Below, piece after piece: positions 7,189 through 11,100 of a stretch of 11,100 nt of DNA. Position 1 is the stretch's first letter; every line of letters starts with the position of its first letter. A program made the translations under genes and the position numbers. The notes under the pieces are model-generated. The model saw nothing but the letters and a program-made list of their open reading frames with translations, did not search any database and had not been told where the DNA came from. This DNA is from Microcaldota archaeon (GTDB taxonomy: Archaea; Micrarchaeota; Micrarchaeia; Anstonellales; Anstonellaceae): positions 1-11,100 of the forward strand of contig JAPLWY010000096.1 in the NCBI GenBank assembly GCA_026396355.1, read 5' to 3'.

Positions 7189-7740
7189 ATGACGTTCCGA
7201 GAAAAAATAATTAGAATTAAAGAATATACAAAAGGTGCGTTTTTTCATTCATCCAAAAATTTGGTTTTGACCGACAAGATGGCACAGAAGGTAGAGGCAG
7301 CCATCTTTTCACTGGATTTGAAGGGCATCATCAATAAAGAGCGGTGCCTTACTGGCTATGGCGTCAGATATACGCATGTTGGCAAGCTTTCAAACCTCCT
7401 GAAAGAAAAGGATATTTCAAGCGAAAAAGTTGCATCTTTCCTGAAAAGGATTGGGATTGATGGGTATTCTGATGCCATGCTGAATGTCGCTGAACTGCCC
7501 AACAAAAAAGCACCGATGTTCCCAGCCCATGCATTTGCCATTCTTGACCAAGAATTAATAATAAAATCAAGAGGAAGCACATATGCCTTGACTGAATGCG
7601 ATGAGATTTACACTCCAGATAAAAAACAGGAAGGAAAGCCGATCGTAGTGGGGGCGAATCACTTTTTTAAGCTCAATGGAGCTGCCGCACAGGACAGTTC
7701 AAAAATCAGTTGGCCAATGATTGTCGTGTATTTGACGTGA
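7189..7740 (+). CDS. Orphan hypothetical protein, probably cytosolic
   Basis: I do not recognise this 183-residue protein. It has no signal peptide or membrane helix. Its composition is mixed alpha/beta: a Lys-rich helical start (FREKIIRIKEYTKG), a helical middle (LSNLLKEKDISSEKVASFLKRIGIDGYSD) and a strand-rich C-terminal half (AFAILDQELIIKSRGSTYALTE, PIVVGANHFFKLNG). Polar residues that could form a site include His20, the HVGK segment, the Cys/Asp/Glu cluster in TECDEIY, and NHFF. Codons are clearly more AT-rich (AAA, ATA, TTT, TTG) than in the neighbouring genes, which suggests a recent arrival or relaxed selection. It is transcribed alone, with its own promoter and a strong ribosome-binding site. 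It converges on the membrane-protein gene with 25 bases between the stops. The strong ribosome-binding site and full open frame make it a likely real gene; the function is unknown. Confidence 0.8.
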   Translation: MTFREKIIRIKEYTKGAFFHSSKNLVLTDKMAQKVEAAIFSLDLKGIINKERCLTGYGVRYTHVGKLSNLLKEKDISSEKVASFLKRIGIDGYSDAMLNVAELPNKKAPMFPAHAFAILDQELIIKSRGSTYALTECDEIYTPDKKQEGKPIVVGANHFFKLNGAAAQDSSKISWPMIVVYLT

Positions 7741-7765
7741 TAGATAGCAAGGATTGGCACTGGCC

Positions 7766-8302
7766 TTACCTTCTTTTCCACCCATACTTCCCGAAGTCTT
7801 TCTTTTCCGCTTCTTTGTTTTCCTTCTTTTTCCTTTCGCTTGTATTTTCATCCCAGCCCTTTTCCTCCTCGCAGCCGAATGTGTCCAGCATTTTCCCGCC
7901 CATGCAGCAGATGAGCGCGACTATGAGGGAAAGGAGAAGCGCGAGGAAGGCTGCGACTGAGATGAAGAAGGCAAGCAGGAAGACTATCTGGTTCTCGCCA
8001 GCATCAGAAGATGCCACCACTGCAATGCAAAGAGCAGCAGCCATAAGAAGCAGCGTGAATGCCGCGCGCGAGGCGAATTTGCCCAGCCGAGCCATTGCAG
8101 AGTCGGCGACAAGGGCAAGCCCGGCGCCAATCAGCACGCCTGAGAAAAGCGAAAACACTGTGGCAGACATGCCGTATGAGAATTGCCCGAACAGGTCAGT
8201 GCCCTGCTGGTTTGAGGCAAGGTATACTGTTTCGGAGAGGAGCCCGGCAATCAGCAGGAATGCCCCTGCTATCAAAAGCGCGTTGCGGAATGTCAGTTCC
8301 AT
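7766..8302 (-). CDS. Four-helix membrane protein with charged C-terminal tail, function unknown
   Basis: This 178-residue protein has four predicted membrane helices at about 7-30, 44-70, 78-98 and 105-135. A strongly charged cytosolic-type tail follows from about 145, rich in Glu, Lys and Trp and ending KYGWKRR. Helix 4 ends in a Cys-Cys pair (ICCMGG), and a third Cys lies in FGCEEEKG. The helices are rich in Ala and Leu with small residues, and I recognise no named family. The opposite strand is also open over most of this span, but its product is Ser/Arg/Ala-rich with no helix pattern, whereas this frame gives clean alternating hydrophobic and loop segments. The ATG lies near the divergent promoter shared with the MFS gene, with a short leader and no clear Shine-Dalgarno. 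Confidence 0.75.
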   Translation of the reverse strand: MELTFRNALLIAGAFLLIAGLLSETVYLASNQQGTDLFGQFSYGMSATVFSLFSGVLIGAGLALVADSAMARLGKFASRAAFTLLLMAAALCIAVVASSDAGENQIVFLLAFFISVAAFLALLLSLIVALICCMGGKMLDTFGCEEEKGWDENTSERKKKENKEAEKKDFGKYGWKRR

Positions 8303-8330
8303 GTAGCCACGCAGGCTAATTGGAACGCTT

Positions 8331-8346
8331 GTTTTAAATTTTTATC
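8331..8346. promoter_or_regulatory. Divergent promoter with overlapping TATA-like boxes
   Basis: The AT-rich stretch GTTTTAAATTTTTATC serves both directions. TTTAAAAC on the minus strand lies about 33 bases from the ATG at 8302, and TTTAAATT or TTTTTATC on the plus strand lies a similar distance from the ATG at 8373. Both genes would have short leaders of a few bases. Two TBP sites this close should compete, which would make the two genes oppositely favoured. Confidence 0.45.
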
Positions 8347-8372
8347 ATAGGCTATAGGAAACGGCGACCGAG

Positions 8373-9008
8373 ATGGATGACGAGGAAGAAGTAAAACTGG
8401 ACTTGGAAGAGCGGAAAAAGTCAAAGTTTTACATAAATGCAGACGGGATGGCTTATTCCGTGATGGCCGGGCTGGGAGACGCCTACCTTCCGGCAGCCCT
8501 GGTGCTTTTGGGCGCAAGCAACTTCATGATTGGCATGCTGGCCGCGCTTCCGCAGTTTTTCGGCGCGGTTGTGCAATTCCTAGCGCTTCCTGCGCTTAGG
8601 ATTTTCGGAAGCAGGAAAAAGATGGTGATGGCGAGCGCCTCGGTGCAGGCGCTTTGCTGGCTGCCGATTGCCGCGCTTTTGTTCTGGCCAACTCCGCTGT
8701 CAGCGTGGGCAATCATTCTGCTGTTTTCAGTAGGCTTTGGAGCCTCGCTGTTCGCCAATCCTGCCTGGAGCAGCTGGGTGGCAGACATTGTGCTGCAGAA
8801 CGAGCGGGCCGGCTTTTTCGCCAACCGGAACAGGCTGATGCAGATAATGCTTTTCATTTCCATTTTTGCTGCCGGGTTTGCAATAAACCAGATGCAGCTG
8901 CAGTGGGGAGTGGCAATCGCGTTCGGAGTGGTTTTCCTTGTGGCTTTTGGAATGCGCGTGCTCAGTGTGACGTTCCTGTTGAAAACGGCGGACGGATGTG
9001 AAATATGA
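8373..9008 (+). CDS. MFS transporter, N-terminal half (helices 1-6)
   Basis: This 211-residue half-protein has a charged cytosolic start (MDDEEEVKLDLEERKKSKFY) and six membrane helices. A motif-A-like loop (LRIFGSRKK) joins helices 2 and 3. The segment AWSSWVADIV followed by ERAGFFANRNRL between helices 4 and 5 is typical of a large family of MFS permeases with an ERG.(F/Y)F..RN signature. Major facilitator permeases move small molecules by uniport, symport or antiport; the substrate is unknown here. The frame ends at a TGA (9006-9008) just after helix 6, in the central cytosolic loop, and the C-terminal half follows at once in another frame. I judge this to be one gene with a frameshift, or less likely a natural two-part transporter. 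The start ATG follows the divergent promoter; there is no strong ribosome-binding site. Confidence 0.85.
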   Translation: MDDEEEVKLDLEERKKSKFYINADGMAYSVMAGLGDAYLPAALVLLGASNFMIGMLAALPQFFGAVVQFLALPALRIFGSRKKMVMASASVQALCWLPIAALLFWPTPLSAWAIILLFSVGFGASLFANPAWSSWVADIVLQNERAGFFANRNRLMQIMLFISIFAAGFAINQMQLQWGVAIAFGVVFLVAFGMRVLSVTFLLKTADGCEI

Positions 9009-9870
9009 GATAACTCTTACAAAGGAAATCGGCCTGAAGCACCTGTTCCTTTTGCCATCCTACAAGAACGAGATTTGGTTTTTGGCATTTGTGGCATTGA
9101 TGAACTTCACTGTGCAGTTCGCCTCGCCCTTTTTCACGCCCTACATGCTCAACACCTTGCATATGGAGGTGAGCACGCTGGGAATGCTTACCGCGATTGC
9201 GATAGTGGCAAAAGTGATAAGCTACCGGTACTGGGGCAAGGCGATTGACCGCTTCTCCAACCGCACTGTGCTGATAACCACCTCGCTTCTGGCGCCGATT
9301 GTGCCGCTCTTGTGGCTTTTGTCAGGAGATGTTTGGATGCTGGCGCTGTTCCAGGTTTTCTCGGGCTTTGTCTGGTCTGGCTATGAGATTGCGGTGTTCA
9401 ATACCGCGCTTTCCATGGTGGGGCGCGAGCTTAGGCCGTCATTCATTTCAAAGTACAATGCGTTCTCGGCGTTTGCGAACGGGCTTGGCGCGATTGCAGG
9501 AGGCGCTTTCCTTCTCCTGTTCCCCAACCTGTTCGTGCTTGGCTTTTCAGGGATATTGCTGGTGTTCTTGCTTTCCGGGCTGATGCGGCTGGCGGTTTCC
9601 GCGGTGTTTGCGCCCAAGCTTGCGAAAAGCAAGGATGTTGAGAACCTCACTGACGAGCGCGCAGTGATATTCAAGCTGATTGCAGTCTACCCAACGCTTG
9701 GCGCAGTGAGCCAGGTGCAGAACGGCTGGGACTTCACGCGCAAGATAGTGAGGGATGGCGCGCAGAACAGCGGGATAATGCTGCATGAGGGAATTGAAGC
9801 GACGGAAGAGATCGTGCGCGAGGAAGGGAGAAAGCTCATTACAAAAATCTCAAGAAGAGGAAGGCTGTGA
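8998..9870 (+). CDS. MFS transporter, C-terminal half (helices 7-12)
   Basis: This 290-residue half-protein holds six further helices and repeats the fold of the upstream half. A motif-A-like loop (YWGKAIDRFSNRT) joins helices 8 and 9. Together the two ORFs make the standard 12-helix, roughly 490-residue permease. A hydrophilic tail of about 75 residues after helix 12 contains VENLTDERAVIF and an amphipathic, Glu/Arg-rich end. The only early start is a GTG at 8998, which overlaps the upstream half by 11 bases. The preceding in-frame stop is at 8980-8982, so any single-base frame change must lie between about 8983 and 9008. If the split is genuine, the overlap would allow translational coupling; if it is an error, the two join as one CDS. 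A hairpin with a T-tract follows the stop. Confidence 0.85.
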   Translation: MKYEITLTKEIGLKHLFLLPSYKNEIWFLAFVALMNFTVQFASPFFTPYMLNTLHMEVSTLGMLTAIAIVAKVISYRYWGKAIDRFSNRTVLITTSLLAPIVPLLWLLSGDVWMLALFQVFSGFVWSGYEIAVFNTALSMVGRELRPSFISKYNAFSAFANGLGAIAGGAFLLLFPNLFVLGFSGILLVFLLSGLMRLAVSAVFAPKLAKSKDVENLTDERAVIFKLIAVYPTLGAVSQVQNGWDFTRKIVRDGAQNSGIMLHEGIEATEEIVREEGRKLITKISRRGRL

Positions 9871-9888
9871 GGAGAGGCGGGTGCGAAT

Positions 9889-9914
9889 GGCGCGGGCAAG
9901 GCGCCCTCTTTTTT
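9889..9914 (+). terminator. Hairpin plus T-tract after the MFS gene
   Basis: GGCGC and GCGCC pair around the loop GGGCAAG, and six Ts follow at 9909-9914. The stem is short but GC-only. Archaeal RNA polymerase terminates at T-tracts even without a hairpin, so this is a good candidate end for the transporter transcript. The T-tract also forms part of the leuS TATA-like box. Confidence 0.55.
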
Positions 9915-9917
9915 ATT
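9909..9917 (+). promoter_or_regulatory. leuS: TATA-like box of leuS
   Basis: TTTTTTATT is centred about 27 bases upstream of the ATG at 9940, so transcription would start close to the start codon. An AAGGAAGG lies just before the ATG and could act as a weak ribosome-binding site if the transcript starts slightly upstream. The same Ts are the 3' part of the terminator-like hairpin. Confidence 0.45.
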
Positions 9918-9939
9918 CTTTATCCTGAAGAAGGAAGGC

Positions 9940-11055
9940 ATGCACGGGATTGACAGCAAATGGCAGAAAAAGTGGGCTGAGGAAGGCGTATTTGAGCCAA
10001 AGGCAGGCAAGGGGGAGAAATTCTTCCTGACTGCGGCATTTCCTTACCCCAATTCTCCCCAGCACATCGGGCATGGAAGAACGTACACCACTACGGACAT
10101 TTATGCGCGGTACAAGCGGATGGCTGGGCAGAATGTGCTTTACCCAATGGCATTCCATGTGACTGGCACGCCTGTCCTGGCAATGGCAAAGAGGATTGCC
10201 GAGAAAGACGAGGAGATACTTTCGATTTTTGAAACGGTTTACGGAATTTCGAGAGCGACTACTGCAAAGCTGACTGACCCGCGCGACTTGGTGGCTTATT
10301 TTTCCCGCGAGATAGAGGCAGGCATGAAAGAGATGGGTTATTCAATGGACTGGAGGCGCAAATTCTACACCTATGATGCGCAGTTCAACAAGTTCATTGA
10401 GTGGCATTTTGCCAAGCTGGAAAAAGCAGGTCATATTACCAAGGGAGAGCACCCGGTTCCGTGGTGCCCTGTAGGGCAGACTGCGATAGGCGCGCATGAC
10501 ACCAAGGAAGACAAGGACCCGCAGATTGAGGAAATCACCGGTGTTTTGTTTCCGTTTGAGGATGGGATGCTGATTTGCTCCACTTACCGCCCAGAAACAA
10601 TATCTGGAGTCACAAATATTTGGGTGAATCCTGATGCGGTTTATGTAAAGGCTAAAAATTCTAGCGATGGGGAAATATATTATGTTTCAAAAGATGCTTT
10701 CACCTCTCTTTCAATGCAGCTGCCTCTTTCAATAATCAAGGAAGTTTCTGCAAAGGAGATGAAAGGGAAAACAGCAAAGCACCCGCTGAGCGGAAATGAG
10801 CTGCCAATTTTCCCGGCTGCTTTTGTAGATTCTAAAACCGGAACCGGCATTGTGATGTCAGTTCCAGCGCATGCGCCAATGGATTATCTTGCGCTGCGCG
10901 ATGCTGGGTTGGAGGGGAAAGTTACACTTGTCCAAGTGCTTAAGCTTCCTGGCTTTAGCAATTTCCCGGCAAAGGAAATTGTGGAGAAGATGGGAATCAA
11001 GTCGCAAAGCGATGCGCGCGCGAGCGAGGCAACTGATGCGATTTACAGGAAATAG
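9940..11055 (+). CDS. leuS: Leucyl-tRNA synthetase, archaeal type, N-terminal part ending at an in-frame TAG
   Basis: LeuRS charges tRNA-Leu with leucine in the cytosol. The class I HIGH motif is HIGH in PYPNSPQHIGHGRTYT (about residues 32-47), followed by ARYKRM..QNVLYPMAFHVTGTPV, typical of archaeal/eukaryotic LeuRS. The WCPVGQTAIGAHDTKED segment leads into the CP1 editing domain, which shows TYRPETISGVTNIWVNP and then GTGIVMSVPAHAPMDYLAL, including the editing-site Asp. The frame stops after 371 residues with TAG at 11053-11055, inside CP1. Full archaeal enzymes have over 900 residues, including the KMSKS loop and anticodon-binding domain, which lie beyond the window or are lost. The sequence after the TAG still reads as LeuRS in the same frame. 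The ATG is well placed: M-H-G-I-D-S-K-W-Q-K-K-W matches the normal N-terminus. Confidence 0.93.
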   Translation: MHGIDSKWQKKWAEEGVFEPKAGKGEKFFLTAAFPYPNSPQHIGHGRTYTTTDIYARYKRMAGQNVLYPMAFHVTGTPVLAMAKRIAEKDEEILSIFETVYGISRATTAKLTDPRDLVAYFSREIEAGMKEMGYSMDWRRKFYTYDAQFNKFIEWHFAKLEKAGHITKGEHPVPWCPVGQTAIGAHDTKEDKDPQIEEITGVLFPFEDGMLICSTYRPETISGVTNIWVNPDAVYVKAKNSSDGEIYYVSKDAFTSLSMQLPLSIIKEVSAKEMKGKTAKHPLSGNELPIFPAAFVDSKTGTGIVMSVPAHAPMDYLALRDAGLEGKVTLVQVLKLPGFSNFPAKEIVEKMGIKSQSDARASEATDAIYRK

Positions 11056-11100
11056 GCGCACTCGGGTGTAATGTCGTCCGGGGAATTTGCTGGAAGGAAA
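11053..11100 (+). other. leuS: In-frame amber codon and continuing LeuRS-like sequence to the window edge
   Basis: After IYRK comes TAG, then in the same frame AHSGVMSSGEFAGRK to the last base, with no further stop. Archaeal LeuRS typically reads Y-(K/R)-x-E-F-x-x-G-(V/I)-(M/L) and then (E/K)-(Y/F)-x-G-(K/R)-K here, so the continuation fits the family and the TAG falls where Glu is usual. A single GAG to TAG change would explain it. The gyrB gene in this window uses TAG as a true stop, so general amber reassignment is not supported. Confidence 0.75.

Noticed and set aside
7710..8306. Plus-strand ORF of 198 codons opposite the four-helix membrane protein
   Set aside because: Its product is Ser/Arg/Ala-rich without structure-like pattern, while the minus strand gives four clean membrane helices and a charged tail.
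11053..11055. Pyrrolysine or general amber recoding
   Set aside because: gyrB ends with TAG at the normal C-terminus, the family residue at the leuS position is an ordinary Glu, and no tRNA or pyl gene is visible here. A point change is simpler.

Overview
The window looks like part of a draft or metagenome-assembled genome of an archaeon, most likely from the DPANN group; the phylum is a guess. The evidence is an archaeal-type leucyl-tRNA synthetase (leuS), TATA-like boxes about 25 bases upstream of start codons, one short mRNA leader with a GGTGGTGA ribosome-binding site, and compact gene packing. Gyrase and the DUF1405 membrane protein are bacterial-type genes that many archaea carry. I found no tRNA, rRNA or CRISPR array.

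Layout. Bases 1 to about 250 encode a piece of a bacterial Tex (YhgF-like) protein that runs in frame into gyrB. The join falls on a short stretch common to both families (encoding V-D-E-A-L-A-G), so it looks like an assembly or template-switch chimera. It removes the gyrB N-terminus, including the catalytic Glu and the Mg-binding Asn. gyrB (to 3288) carries a full-length 432-residue intein with an HNH homing-endonuclease domain at the TOPRIM site EGDSAGG/SAKQ, the same site as the Synechocystis GyrB intein. gyrA follows after 8 bases and has a GyrA box and a charged C-terminal tail. Convergent with gyrA is a two-gene minus-strand operon: a left-handed beta-helix acyltransferase (6982 to 6512), then a DUF1405 membrane protein (6511 to 5903) whose stop codon interlocks with that of gyrA. 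Next come an AT-richer orphan gene (7189-7740) with its own promoter and ribosome-binding site, and a convergent four-helix membrane protein (8302 to 7766). A divergent promoter then serves a major facilitator transporter split into two half-ORFs by a frame change near 8983-9008. After a hairpin plus T-tract that overlaps a TATA-like box, leuS begins at 9940. It is interrupted by an in-frame TAG at 11053 inside the editing domain, yet LeuRS-like sequence continues in the same frame to the window edge.

How the genes fit together. gyrB and gyrA encode a DNA gyrase that introduces negative supercoils; the intein must splice out of GyrB for it to work. The acyltransferase and DUF1405 genes are transcriptionally coupled, but their substrate is unknown. 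The transporter halves together give the 12 membrane helices of one MFS permease. leuS supplies Leu-tRNA.

I see no convincing new multi-gene system. The most notable points are the chimeric gyrB 5' end, the HNH intein with its tandem helical repeats, the in-frame amber codon in an essential gene, the split transporter and the orphan gene with a palindrome around its predicted transcription start. Three disrupted genes in 11 kb suggest that assembly or sequence errors should be excluded before any biological reading.
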